Assembly (NCBI GenBank): GCA_035524275.1
Contig: DATKPC010000142.1
Span: forward strand, 1 to 64,000
Direction of reading: 5' to 3'
Source: DATKPC01 sp035524275
Lineage (GTDB): Bacteria > Pseudomonadota > Gammaproteobacteria > Burkholderiales > Burkholderiaceae_F
DNA: 64,000 nt
Part shown: piece by piece, positions 44,301-52,629 of the stretch
How the letters are laid out: the number at the start of each line of letters is the position of its first letter
Numbering within the stretch: the stretch's first letter is position 1
Notes under the pieces: model-generated
Told to the model about the DNA's origin: nothing
The model's input: only the letters and a program-made list of their open reading frames with translations
Databases searched by the model: none
Program-made: the position numbers and the translations under genes

Positions 44301-45338
44301 TCAGAAGTGGACCGTCACCTTGACCGATCGCGAGCGATCGGCGGCGAGCGCGAACGCCTCGCCGGCGTCGACGAGCGCGACGTCGTGCGTGAGCGTCGGC
44401 GCGACGTCGATGCGGCCGGACGCGATCATCGCCACCGCGGTCGCGTATTCGCCGACGCAGCGAAAGGCGCCGATGTAGTCGATTTCGCGCGACTGCAGCT
44501 TGTTCACCGGAACCGGCGCGTCGCCGGGCGGCAGCATGCCGACCTGCACGATGCGGCCGCCGGGCCGCACGATCGAGAACAGCGTGCCGACCACGGCCGG
44601 CGCGCCGGTCACCTCGAAGCCGACGTCGAACCAGCCCTTGCCCTCGCGGTAGCGGTCGAGCCGGTCCGGTTCCTTCTCGGCATCGACGACCTCGTCGGCG
44701 CCGCAGGCGCGCGCGACGGCCAGGGGCTCCTTGACGCGGTCGAACACGGTGATCCGCGCGGCGCCTTTGGCGCGCGCCGCCAGCACGGTCATGCAGCCGA
44801 TCGGTCCGGCACCCGCGACGACCACGGTGCGCCCCAGCAGTTCGCCGGCGCGCTCGACCGCATGCAGTCCGACCGACAGCGGCTCGGCCGAGGCCGCCGC
44901 CTGCCAGGACACCGAGGGCGGCACGACGTGGCACTGGTCGGCGCGCACCGTGAGCCGCTCGCGGAACGCGCCCTGCACGTGGGGGAACACCGCCGCGCTG
45001 CCGAAGAAGCGCATCCCGCGACAGAGGTTGCCGCGGCCGGCGCGGCAGTAGTCGCAGGCAAGGCACGGACGGCTCGGGTTCACCGCCACGCGATCGCCCG
45101 GCCGCACGTTGTGGACGTCGGCGCCCACCTCGTCGACCTGTCCCGACACCTCGTGGCCGAGGATGAGCGGCTCGCGGAGGGCGAAATCGCCGACGCGGCC
45201 CTTGAAGTAGTACGACAGGTCGGAGCCGCAAATGCCCCCGGACCGGAAAGCCACGCGGACTTCGTCGGCGGCGAGGGGCGGGTCATCGACGTTTTCCAGT
45301 CGCAGGTCGTGGGCGGCATGCAGGATCGCGGCGTGCAT
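44301..45338 (-). CDS. idnD: L-Idonate 5-dehydrogenase (zinc MDR)
   Basis: A 345-residue zinc-dependent medium-chain dehydrogenase. The catalytic zinc ligands lie in GGICGSDLSYY and LILGHEVSG. The structural zinc lobe is C-L-A-C-D-Y-C-R-A-G-R-G-N-L-C. The Rossmann motif is VVAGAGPIGCMTV. The SDLSYYFKGRVGDFALREP string and the NLCRGMRFFGSAA segment are typical of IdnD, which oxidises L-idonate to 5-keto-D-gluconate with NAD(P). It begins the minus-strand operon idnD-lacI-HIBADH-gntK, with an operator 73-88 bp upstream. Confidence 0.88.
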   Translation of the reverse strand: MHAAILHAAHDLRLENVDDPPLAADEVRVAFRSGGICGSDLSYYFKGRVGDFALREPLILGHEVSGQVDEVGADVHNVRPGDRVAVNPSRPCLACDYCRAGRGNLCRGMRFFGSAAVFPHVQGAFRERLTVRADQCHVVPPSVSWQAAASAEPLSVGLHAVERAGELLGRTVVVAGAGPIGCMTVLAARAKGAARITVFDRVKEPLAVARACGADEVVDAEKEPDRLDRYREGKGWFDVGFEVTGAPAVVGTLFSIVRPGGRIVQVGMLPPGDAPVPVNKLQSREIDYIGAFRCVGEYATAVAMIASGRIDVAPTLTHDVALVDAGEAFALAADRSRSVKVTVHF

Positions 45339-45410
45339 TCGGGATGAACCTCGCGGATGAACCTCGGGGATGGACCTCGGGAGCGGGTCGGAGATGGGGT
45401 TCGCGGCCGG

Positions 45411-45426
45411 TTGTTAACGATATCAG
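45411..45426. promoter_or_regulatory. LacI-type operator 3 (idnD operon)
   Basis: TTGTTAACGATATCAG is a CG-centred imperfect palindrome that fits the shared half-site WTGWTAWC. It lies 73 bp upstream of the idnD start and 10 bp past the end of the D-2-hydroxyacid dehydrogenase gene. It is the weakest of the four but in the expected place. Confidence 0.68.
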
Positions 45427-45435
45427 CGCGCCGCG

Positions 45436-46371
45436 TCAAACGACGGGGGTCGGCAGCGGAAGCCCCGCGAAGTGCGCCTCGAGATTGCGCAGCACGAGCG
45501 CGGCCATCGCCTCGCGCGTTTCGGTCGTCGCGCTGGCGACATGCGGCGTCATCACGACGTTGGGCAACGCGCGCAGCGCGGCCGGCACGTCCGGCTCGTT
45601 CGCGAAGACGTCGAGCGCGGCGCCGCCGAGCCGGCCGTCGGACAACGCCGCGACCAGTTCGTCCTCGTCGACGATCGATCCGCGCGCGACGTTGACGAGC
45701 GCGCCGCGCGGACCGAGGCGCTCGAGGATGTCGCGTCCCACGATGCCGCGCGTCGACGGACCCGCCGCCGCCGCGATGATCAGTACATCGGACTCCGCGG
45801 CGAGCTGCGCCAGGGTCTCGACGTAGCGGTACGGCACCGCCTGCGGCGCCCGCCCGGCGTAGGCGATCGCGACGCCGAAGCCCTGCAGGCGCCGCGCGAT
45901 CGCGTTGCCGATCCGACCGAGCCCGAAGATGCCGAAGCGCTGCGAGGACACCTTGCGCGCCAGCGGCAGCTCGCCCGATGGCCAGCGGCCGGCGCGCACG
46001 TGGGCGTCGCCCTGCGGAATGCGGCGCAGCAGCGCGATGACGAGGCCGACGGCGAGGTCCGCGACGTCATCGGTGAGCACGTCCGGCGTATTGGTCACGC
46101 GCACGCCGCGGGAACGCGCGAGCTCGAGGTCGACCTTGTCGTAGCCCACGCCGTTGATGGCGACGAGCTGCAGCGCCGGCAGCCGCTGCAGCAGCGCCGA
46201 AGGGATTCCGACATGTCCGCCGGTGACCACGGCGCGCAGTTCGCCGCCGCGGGCCGCCGCCACGGCCTCGCGCGCCGGATCATCGAACGCGCGCAGCACC
46301 TCGTAGCGCGACTCGAGCTCGCGCTGCAGCGCGGGCAGCAGCGGACAGAGTTGCAGCAGCGGGATCGTCAT
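45436..46371 (-). CDS. D-2-hydroxyacid dehydrogenase (2-ketogluconate/hydroxypyruvate reductase type)
   Basis: A 311-residue NAD(P)-dependent D-2-hydroxyacid dehydrogenase. The nucleotide motif is FGIFGLGRIGNAIARRLQGFG. The catalytic Arg lies in VNVARGSIVDE, the Glu in DVFANEPDVP, and the His in MTPHVASAT. The group includes GhrB/2-ketogluconate reductase and hydroxypyruvate reductase. In this locus a 2-keto- or 2,5-diketo-gluconate reductase role is plausible. The ATG is 46 bp downstream of a perfect operator. It is a separate transcript or read-through into the idnD operon 97 bp on. Confidence 0.85.
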   Translation of the reverse strand: MTIPLLQLCPLLPALQRELESRYEVLRAFDDPAREAVAAARGGELRAVVTGGHVGIPSALLQRLPALQLVAINGVGYDKVDLELARSRGVRVTNTPDVLTDDVADLAVGLVIALLRRIPQGDAHVRAGRWPSGELPLARKVSSQRFGIFGLGRIGNAIARRLQGFGVAIAYAGRAPQAVPYRYVETLAQLAAESDVLIIAAAAGPSTRGIVGRDILERLGPRGALVNVARGSIVDEDELVAALSDGRLGGAALDVFANEPDVPAALRALPNVVMTPHVASATTETREAMAALVLRNLEAHFAGLPLPTPVV

Positions 46372-46416
46372 CGCGACATGCCGGACCTGGCGTCCATGAA
46401 GGCCACCGACGCCATG

Positions 46417-46432
46417 ATGATAACGTTATCAT
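46417..46432. promoter_or_regulatory. LacI-type operator 4 (perfect palindrome)
   Basis: ATGATAACGTTATCAT is a perfect 16-bp CG-centred palindrome 46 bp before the D-2-hydroxyacid dehydrogenase start. It differs by one base from operator 1, 10.8 kb away, and is the strongest evidence that one LacI-family protein controls the whole locus. Confidence 0.85.
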
Positions 46433-46613
46433 GATCGGTTTGTCACGCGCGGCGCCGCGCGTGACCGGTCGCAGGCGGCCGGCCCGGCGTGCCGCCGATG
46501 CCGTCGTTCGTCTCCCGGCGCGGTAAAGTACGCGCTCACGAGAAACCGTCCGCCATCCTGCGGCGCCTCGGGCGAGGGCCGGCCCGGTCCGCGGCCCCGG
46601 AGTTGCCCGTCGC

Positions 46614-47444
46614 ATGAATACTGCCGCCCCGTCGCCCTTCCCGGAGGTACGCCACGTCGCGGCGACCGCGCCGCTGCAGTGGTTGCGGGGCGGCTTGGGC
46701 GACCTGCTCGCGGCGCCGCTGCCGTCGCTGTTCTATGGTGCCGCCTTTGCGATCATGGGCTGGGCGCTGCATTTCGTGTTCGGCCACGCCTACGAATACA
46801 CGTCGTCGCTCGCCGCGGGCTTCCTGCTGATGGGCCCGTTCCTGTGCATCGGCCTGTACGAGATCAGCCGCCGCATCGAGCTCGGCCGGACCATCGCACT
46901 GCGCGCGACACTCGTCGCGTGGCGGCCCAACCTGGGCGCGATCAGCTTCTTCACGCTGCTGCTGACGGGCATCACGCTGGTCTGGGCCCGCGCGTCGCTC
47001 GTGATCTTCGCGCTCTTCTTCTCCGACGGCTTGCCGACCGTCTCCAAGCTGCTCGAGCGCGTGGTCAGCCTGGAGCACTGGGATTTCGTCGTGACCTATT
47101 TCGGCGTCGGGGCCGGCTTCGCGACGCTCGTCTACGCGATCGGCGTCGTTTCGATGCCGCTGATGCTGGATCGGGGAACCGACACGGTCGTCGCCGCGAT
47201 CACGAGCGTGCGCGCCTGCACGGAGAATCCGGGGGCGCTGGCGCTCTGGGCCTTCCTGATCGTCGTCCTCGTCGGCGCGGGCTTCGCGACGCTGTACGTC
47301 GGCCTCGTCGTCACGGCGCCGCTCGTCGGCCACGCCAGCTGGCATGCCTATCGCGCGGTCCTGGGCGCCGGCGGCGTCGATCCGGCGCACGCCGCGGATG
47401 CCGCGATCGCGGCTCCGGGCGCCGTCACCCCTCCCGCACCGTGA
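46614..47444 (+). CDS. DUF2189-family integral membrane protein
   Basis: A 276-residue protein with six hydrophobic segments. It shows the DUF2189 pattern: WLRGGLGDLLAAPLPSLFYG near the start, then SSLAAGFLLMGPFLCIGLYE and ISRRIELG, PLMLDRGTDTVVAAITSVRA, and ATLYVGLVVTAPLVGHASWH. The function of the family is unknown. It is often found near cytochrome oxidase, Sox or nitrogen-oxide genes. Its 3' end overlaps the convergent soxZ gene by 20 bp. There is no clear Shine-Dalgarno; the CCGGAG-like stretch before 46614 is modest. Confidence 0.82.
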   Translation: MNTAAPSPFPEVRHVAATAPLQWLRGGLGDLLAAPLPSLFYGAAFAIMGWALHFVFGHAYEYTSSLAAGFLLMGPFLCIGLYEISRRIELGRTIALRATLVAWRPNLGAISFFTLLLTGITLVWARASLVIFALFFSDGLPTVSKLLERVVSLEHWDFVVTYFGVGAGFATLVYAIGVVSMPLMLDRGTDTVVAAITSVRACTENPGALALWAFLIVVLVGAGFATLYVGLVVTAPLVGHASWHAYRAVLGAGGVDPAHAADAAIAAPGAVTPPAP

Positions 47445-47751
47445 GCGTCGCGGAGGCGCTGCCCTGCCCGCCGGTCTCGTCCTCCCATTCGAAAGCGACC
47501 TCCCCGCTGTGCGTGGCGCGCAGTTCGAAGACGAGCAGCGGATTGGCGGCGATCCCGGTGCCGAGTTCGGCCTGGAAGACCTGGCGGTCGAGATAGCGGC
47601 AGACGAGATTCTTGATGAGGTTGCGCCCGATGCGCGCGCCCTGCGCGTCGCGGCGGAGGCCGTTTTCCTGCGGATGGCGCACGAGGATGCGCACCTCGAC
47701 GGTGTCGCCAGGCGCCGCCTCCGCCGGCCGCAGTTGGATCCTTTCCGTCAT
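47425..47751 (-). CDS. soxZ: Thiosulfate oxidation carrier subunit SoxZ
   Basis: A 108-residue immunoglobulin-like protein without its own signal peptide, as usual for SoxZ (exported with SoxY). Family strings: GDTVEVRILVRHPQENGLR, then GRNLIKNLVCRYLDRQVFQAEL (in part), and AANPLLVFELRATHSGEVAFEWED. It pairs with SoxY to carry the sulfur substrate in the periplasm. The start codon overlaps the soxY stop by one base (TGATG). No soxA, B, C, D or X is in this window. Confidence 0.9.
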   Translation of the reverse strand: MTERIQLRPAEAAPGDTVEVRILVRHPQENGLRRDAQGARIGRNLIKNLVCRYLDRQVFQAELGTGIAANPLLVFELRATHSGEVAFEWEDETGGQGSASATLTVREG

Positions 47752-48275
47752 CAGCCGCTGCCGTCCTCGCAGGCCGAGAGCTGGACCTCGATGTCGGCGA
47801 CCCCGGACCAGTAGCTGCCATCGCTCATCTCGGCGATCGCCAGCAGGCGCTGCGAGTCACCCAGGCGAAGCCTCGTCTGCAGCCGCGCACGCGGGTTGGA
47901 GGGACCGAAGCGCATCTGGATCACGAACGGCTTCGGGTTGCGCCCGGCCCACATCGTCACCGACCGGACGTGGTCGGCCTCCGTCATCGGGCTGTCGACG
48001 CTCACGGTGCACGGTACCGAGTGGCCGTTCTCGGCGACGGCCGGCACGTCGATTTGCACCCGCCCCGGCGCCGCACGGACGCCCGGCAGGCGCTTCGCGA
48101 CTTCCCGATCGAGGTCGGCCTGCTGCTCCTGCGGCGTCGCCGCGGACGCCCGGCCGAGCGGGCCGGCGCCGACGACCGTCCACGCGGCGACGGCACCGCT
48201 GCGCGCCACGAACCGCCGACGCCACGCGTTCGTCCCGCGCGCCGTCGGCGACTCGTCGGGCGATCTTCCTTGCAT
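47751..48275 (-). CDS. soxY: SoxY-like sulfur carrier with atypical C-terminus
   Basis: A 174-residue protein. The N-terminus looks like a long Tat-type signal (W-R-R-R-F-V-A-R-S-G then a hydrophobic stretch, ending S-A-A-T). The mature part carries the SoxY fold: VQIDVPAVAENGHSVPCTVSVDSPM (in part), then VTMWAGRNPKPFVIQMRF and YWSGVADIEVQLSAC. The sulfur-carrying Cys is normally in a C-terminal G-G-C-G-G. Here Cys169 is in S-A-C-E-D-G-S-G, without the glycines and three residues longer. The carrier may thus work with other partners. It is divergent from the molybdenum hydroxylase genes. Confidence 0.82.
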   Translation of the reverse strand: MQGRSPDESPTARGTNAWRRRFVARSGAVAAWTVVGAGPLGRASAATPQEQQADLDREVAKRLPGVRAAPGRVQIDVPAVAENGHSVPCTVSVDSPMTEADHVRSVTMWAGRNPKPFVIQMRFGPSNPRARLQTRLRLGDSQRLLAIAEMSDGSYWSGVADIEVQLSACEDGSG

Positions 48276-48413
48276 CGCAACAAGTCCTTTGACTGAGAAA
48301 AGAAATCATTACCGCTCAATCGTGAATAGAATATCAAGGCCGCACCAACAACGCGGCGGTCCGATGCAATTTCATCGCGATCCATCAATGCCATGCGCCA
48401 AGGAGGGCTATCG

Positions 48414-48878
48414 ATGCCAACGCAGTTCGAATTGAACGGGAGGCCCGTGACGGCCCACTCGGAACCGGACACGCCGCTGCTGTGGGTGATCCGTGACGAA
48501 ATCGGCTTGACGGGGACGAAGTTCGGATGCGGCGCCAAGCTGTGCGGCGCGTGCACCGTCCATCTGGACGGAGTTCCGGCGCGGGCCTGCCAGACGCCGC
48601 TCGAGAAGGTCGCCGGCCGCAAGGTCGCGACGATCGAAAGCCTGTCGCACGACAACTCGCATCCGCTGCAGAAGGCGTGGATCGAGCACGACGTTCCGCA
48701 GTGCGGCTACTGCCAGTCGGGCCAGCTGATGGCCGCCGCGGCGCTGCTGCGCGACAACAAGAACCCGTCGGACGCGGAGATCGACAAGGCGATGAGCGGC
48801 AACCTGTGTCGCTGCGGCACCTATACGCGCATTCGCGCGGCCATCAAGACCGCCGCCGCCGAAATGCGCCGCGCCTGA
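48414..48878 (+). CDS. 2Fe-2S subunit of molybdenum hydroxylase (isoquinoline oxidoreductase alpha type)
   Basis: A 154-residue protein with two 2Fe-2S centres. The plant-ferredoxin-like one is in GCGAKLCGACTVHLDG plus a downstream Cys (ARACQTP). The helical one is formed by PQCGYCQSGQL and GNLCRCGTYTRIR. ATG at 48414 is chosen because AAGGAGGG (48400-48406) lies 7 bases upstream; the in-frame ATG 21 bp earlier lacks this. It passes electrons from the molybdopterin subunit encoded 11 bp downstream. Confidence 0.92.
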   Translation: MPTQFELNGRPVTAHSEPDTPLLWVIRDEIGLTGTKFGCGAKLCGACTVHLDGVPARACQTPLEKVAGRKVATIESLSHDNSHPLQKAWIEHDVPQCGYCQSGQLMAAAALLRDNKNPSDAEIDKAMSGNLCRCGTYTRIRAAIKTAAAEMRRA

Positions 48879-48889
48879 AGGAGCCGACC

Positions 48890-51067
48890 ATGACTGCATT
48901 CATCGCATCGAACGCCGCCGAGCCGGCCGTCCCCGCGGGCGTCAGCCGCCGCGGATTCCTCAAGGGCTCGGCGCTTGCGAGCGGCGGGCTGCTGCTGGGC
49001 TTCGTCGTTCCGGGCAGCCGTACCGTGGCGGTCGCCGCGGGCATCGTCCACACGCCCAATGCCTGGGTCCATATCGCCGACGACAACACGATCACGCTGA
49101 TCTCGCACCAGTCGGAGATGGGCCAGGGCGTCTACACCGCGCTGCCCATGCTGATCGCGGAGGAACTCAACGTCGACATCCGCAAGGTCCATGTCGCGAT
49201 CGCGCCGCCGGGAAAGGCCTACATCAACGCGGTCCTCGGCGGCCAGCTCACCGGCGGCTCGGCGTCCGTGCGCGACTCGTGGGAGAAGCTGCGCATCGGT
49301 GGCGCGCAGGTCCGCGAGATGCTGATCAGCGCCGCGGCGGCGCGCTGGAAGATCGATCGCGCGCAACTGGCGGCCGCCGACGGGATGGTGACCGGGCCGG
49401 GCGGGCGTTCGGCCACGTACGGACAACTCGCGGCGGACGCCTCGAGGCTGCCGGTGCCGAACGACGTGCCGCTGAAGAGCCCGAAGGACTTCCGCATCGT
49501 CGGCAAGCCGACGAAGCGCCTCGATACGCCGTCGAAGGTCAACGGCACGGCGCGCTTCGGAATCGATGTCAAGCTGCCGGGGATGGTCTACGCCTCGGTG
49601 GAGCAGTCCCCGGTGCTGGGCGGCACCGCGAAGGCCGTCTACGACGTCGAGGCGCGCGCGATGCCGGGCGTGATCGACGTCGTGCGGATCAACGACGGCG
49701 TCGCGGTCGTCGCCGATTCGTGGTGGCGGGCGCGCAAGGCGCGCGATAAGCTGAAGATCGTCTGGGACGAGGGCCCGGCCGCGAACCTGTCGAGCGCGAG
49801 CATGGCCGAGGGCATTCGCAAGGCGGCGGATACCGAGAAGGTCCTCGAGGTGCAGAAGCCGGTGGGCGACGTCGATGCCGCGCTGAAGACGGCGGCCAAG
49901 ACGTTCAAGGCCGAATACTGGTCGCCGAACCTGGCGCACGCGCCGATCGAGCCGATGAACTTCACGGCGAGCTACGAGAACGGCAAGCTGCACCTCGTCG
50001 GCCCGACGCAGTTCCAGCAGGGCGCGGTCGGCGCCGTGTCGGCCGTGCTCGGCGTCAAGCCGGAAGACGTCACCGTCGAGACGACGTTCCTGGGCGGCGG
50101 CTTCGGCCGGCGGCTGGAACTCGACTTCATCGTCCAGGCGGCGCAGGTCTCCAAGGCGGTCGGCAAGCCCGTCAAGGTCGTCTGGACGCGCGAAGACGAC
50201 ATGACGCACGACTTCTACCGGCCGATGGCGCTCAACCAGGTCGAAGCCGGCGTCGACGCCAACGGCAATCCGGTCGCGTTCAAGATGCGGATGACGTCGC
50301 AGGGCGTCACGCAGCGCGCGTTCGGCCTGCCGAAGGAGAAGCTCGATCCGTTCATGATCGAGGCCGCGGTCGCGGCCTACAACGTGCCCAACACGCGGCA
50401 CGAGGTCGTGAACCATGACGCCGGCATCCGCGTCGGCTACCTCCGCTCGGTCAGCCATCCCTTCAATGTCTTCGCGAACGAAGGGATGATGGACGAGATG
50501 GCGGCGGCCGCCGGCAAGGACCCGATCGCCTATCGCCTCGCGCTGCTCGACGGCAAGCCGCGCTTCTCGAACGTGCTGAAGCTGGCCGCGGAGAAGTCCG
50601 GCTGGAACACGCCGGCGCCAGCCGGCCACTTCCGCGGCGTCGCGCTGATGGAGGGCTATGGCACCGTGATGGCCATGGTGTCGGAGGTCTCGGTCGACGA
50701 GGGCAAGGTCACGGTGCATCGGGTCACGACCGTCGTCGACCTCGGCTACATGGTGAATCCGGACACGGTCGTGGCGCAGCTGCAATCGAGCGTCGCGTTC
50801 GGCCTGTCGGCCGCGCTGATGGGCGAGATCACGTTCGCCAATGGCCGCGCACAGCAGACGAACTACGACACGTACCCGGTGATCCGGATGAACGAGCATC
50901 CGCCGGTCATCGACATCGTGCTCGTGCCCAGTACGGAGAAGCCGGGCGGGATCGGCGAGCCCGGGGCGGCCGTGATCCAGGCCGCGACCGCGAACGCCGT
51001 CTCGGCGGCGATCGGCAAGCGCATCCGCCGGTTGCCGATGACGCCGGAAAACGTCATGAAAGCCTAG
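48890..51067 (+). CDS. Molybdopterin subunit of aldehyde/isoquinoline oxidoreductase type, Tat-exported
   Basis: A 725-residue large subunit of the xanthine oxidase family, IorB/quinoline group. A twin-arginine motif S-R-R-G-F-L-K is at residues 19-25, with a hydrophobic stretch ending T-V-A-V-A-A, so it is likely periplasmic. Molybdopterin-binding strings include HQSEMGQGVYTALP, TTFLGGGFGRRLELDF and QLTGGSASVRDS. The catalytic Glu is in KPGGIGEPGAAV near the C-terminus. No cytochrome subunit is encoded next to it. The substrate (aldehyde or N-heterocycle) is unknown. A strong hairpin follows the stop. Confidence 0.9.
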   Translation: MTAFIASNAAEPAVPAGVSRRGFLKGSALASGGLLLGFVVPGSRTVAVAAGIVHTPNAWVHIADDNTITLISHQSEMGQGVYTALPMLIAEELNVDIRKVHVAIAPPGKAYINAVLGGQLTGGSASVRDSWEKLRIGGAQVREMLISAAAARWKIDRAQLAAADGMVTGPGGRSATYGQLAADASRLPVPNDVPLKSPKDFRIVGKPTKRLDTPSKVNGTARFGIDVKLPGMVYASVEQSPVLGGTAKAVYDVEARAMPGVIDVVRINDGVAVVADSWWRARKARDKLKIVWDEGPAANLSSASMAEGIRKAADTEKVLEVQKPVGDVDAALKTAAKTFKAEYWSPNLAHAPIEPMNFTASYENGKLHLVGPTQFQQGAVGAVSAVLGVKPEDVTVETTFLGGGFGRRLELDFIVQAAQVSKAVGKPVKVVWTREDDMTHDFYRPMALNQVEAGVDANGNPVAFKMRMTSQGVTQRAFGLPKEKLDPFMIEAAVAAYNVPNTRHEVVNHDAGIRVGYLRSVSHPFNVFANEGMMDEMAAAAGKDPIAYRLALLDGKPRFSNVLKLAAEKSGWNTPAPAGHFRGVALMEGYGTVMAMVSEVSVDEGKVTVHRVTTVVDLGYMVNPDTVVAQLQSSVAFGLSAALMGEITFANGRAQQTNYDTYPVIRMNEHPPVIDIVLVPSTEKPGGIGEPGAAVIQAATANAVSAAIGKRIRRLPMTPENVMKA

Positions 51068-51074
51068 CGTGAAC

Positions 51075-51102
51075 GGCGCCGCCGGCCGCGGCCGGCGGCG
51101 CC
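51075..51102 (+). terminator. GC-rich hairpin after molybdenum hydroxylase operon
   Basis: GGCGCCGCCGGCC and GGCCGGCGGCGCC are exact complements with a two-base centre (effectively a 12-bp stem and 4-base loop), 7 bp after the stop. It lacks a T run, so if it terminates it is not a textbook intrinsic terminator. It sits between convergent genes. Confidence 0.55.
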
Positions 51103-51194
51103 TCGTCGAGGCGCGGTCGGCTAGCCGACGGCCCGCCCCCACGAGCCGATCCGCGGATCGGCGCCGCCCTCGACGACCTGTCGCCGTCGACGGC

Positions 51195-52625
51195 CTACAA
51201 CTGGAACGCGAGCCAGAGCAGCAGGCCGTCGGCCAGGTCGCGCAGCACGCCACCGGGCACGATCGGCCTGGGTTGCGCGGCGGCAGCCGTCGCCTCGTAC
51301 CAGGCCGCGGCGGCCGCGATCGTCGCCGGATCGCGCATCGCGATCATCAGCTCGTAATTGAGGAACAGGCTGCGCGAATCGATGTTCGCGGAGCCCAGCA
51401 GCAGCCACGCGTCGTCGATCGCGACGAGCTTGGCGTGCAGCATTCGCGGCAGCAGGCGGACCTGGACGCCCGACGCCGTCATCTGCTGCAGCGCCCGATG
51501 ACGCGCGAGATCCGCGAGCCGGTGATTCGAGCGTGCCGGCAGCAGCAGGCGGACGCGCACGCCGCGGCGCGCCGCGAGGCATAGCGCGCGCAGCAGGCTG
51601 TCGTCGGGCACGAAGTACGGTGTCGCGATCGCGATGCTGCCGCGCGCGCGATAGCAGGCGAGCAGCAGCAGCGCGTGCAGCGTGTCGTCGGCGTAGTCCG
51701 GGCCGCTGGGCACCGGCTGCGCCATCTCGCGGTCGGGCAGCGACGCGACGGGCGGCGCCGGCGGGATCTCGCGCCCGGTCGCGAACGACCAGTCGGACGC
51801 GAAGATGCGGTCGAGCTCCGTCGCGAGCGGGCCCTCGGTCTCGAAGCTGAGGTCGGTCCAGGCCGGCGCTGCGGTGCCACCCTCGAAATACTCGGCCGCG
51901 AGATTGCGGCCGCCCGACCATAGCCAGCGACCGTCGGCGATCACGAGCTTGCGATGGTTGCGCAGATTGGTCCGCCCATGCAGCGGGCGATGCAGCGGCG
52001 GGATGAACCAGGCGACGTCGGCGCCGGCACGGCGCAGGCGGCGCACGACGCGCCAGCTGCGCAGCAGGCCGCCGACCCCATCGACGAGGATGCGGACGTC
52101 GACGCCGTCGGCGACGCGGCCGCGGACGCGCTCCAGGACCGCGGCGCCGACGGCATCGTCACCGATGACATAGGTGCAGATGTGCAGCGAGCGGCGGGCG
52201 TGCGCGATGACCTGGAGCACCGAGGCCAGCGCGGAGCCGCCGTCGGCGTGCAGCGTGACGGCGCCATGGCCGGCGGCCGGCGGAAGATTCAATGCGCGGG
52301 CCAGCGCATCGAGCGGATCGGCGCCGGGCGCCGGCGCCACCGCGTCAGGGGCCGGCGCCTGCGGCGCGTCGACGCTCGAACGTCCGAGCTTGCGCGTGCC
52401 GAACAGCAGGAACAGCGGCACGCCCAGGTACGGCAGCAGGCCGATGACGAGCACCCAGGCGATCGCGGCCGCCGGCGGACGCCGTTGCTGCAGCCCCTGC
52501 GTCGCCAGCACGTAGAACATCAGGCCGAGCACGACCGCCGCGGTGTGCCACGAGATCCACGAGAGCGGCCACGAGGGCACGGGCGCGCGTCCTAGGCGTC
52601 CGTACCGCGCCGCGTCGAACGCCAC
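51195..52625 (-). CDS. Cardiolipin synthase / phospholipase D family protein
   Basis: A 476-residue protein with two N-terminal membrane segments (about 24-42 and 50-75, the latter containing WVLVIGLLPYLGVPLFLLFG, typical of PLDc_N). Two HKD motifs follow: N-H-R-K-L-V-I-A-D with GGRNLAAEYF, and L-H-A-K-L-V-A-I-D with GSANIDSRSLFLNYEL. Two HKD domains with the N-terminal PLDc_N pair is the ClsA/ClsB arrangement that joins phospholipids into cardiolipin at the inner membrane. The N-terminal 20 residues are weakly supported; a GTG near 52580 is an alternative. The stop of the AGE gene lies 4 bp upstream, so the two are co-transcribed. Confidence 0.85.
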   Translation of the reverse strand: MAFDAARYGRLGRAPVPSWPLSWISWHTAAVVLGLMFYVLATQGLQQRRPPAAAIAWVLVIGLLPYLGVPLFLLFGTRKLGRSSVDAPQAPAPDAVAPAPGADPLDALARALNLPPAAGHGAVTLHADGGSALASVLQVIAHARRSLHICTYVIGDDAVGAAVLERVRGRVADGVDVRILVDGVGGLLRSWRVVRRLRRAGADVAWFIPPLHRPLHGRTNLRNHRKLVIADGRWLWSGGRNLAAEYFEGGTAAPAWTDLSFETEGPLATELDRIFASDWSFATGREIPPAPPVASLPDREMAQPVPSGPDYADDTLHALLLLACYRARGSIAIATPYFVPDDSLLRALCLAARRGVRVRLLLPARSNHRLADLARHRALQQMTASGVQVRLLPRMLHAKLVAIDDAWLLLGSANIDSRSLFLNYELMIAMRDPATIAAAAAWYEATAAAAQPRPIVPGGVLRDLADGLLLWLAFQL

Positions 52626-52629
52626 CGGC

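Noticed and set aside
47751..48275. Frameshift at the soxY 3' end to explain the missing GGCGG
   Set aside because: The Cys is still present in frame, the stop overlaps soxZ neatly, and the other frames near the end do not encode a GGCGG tail.
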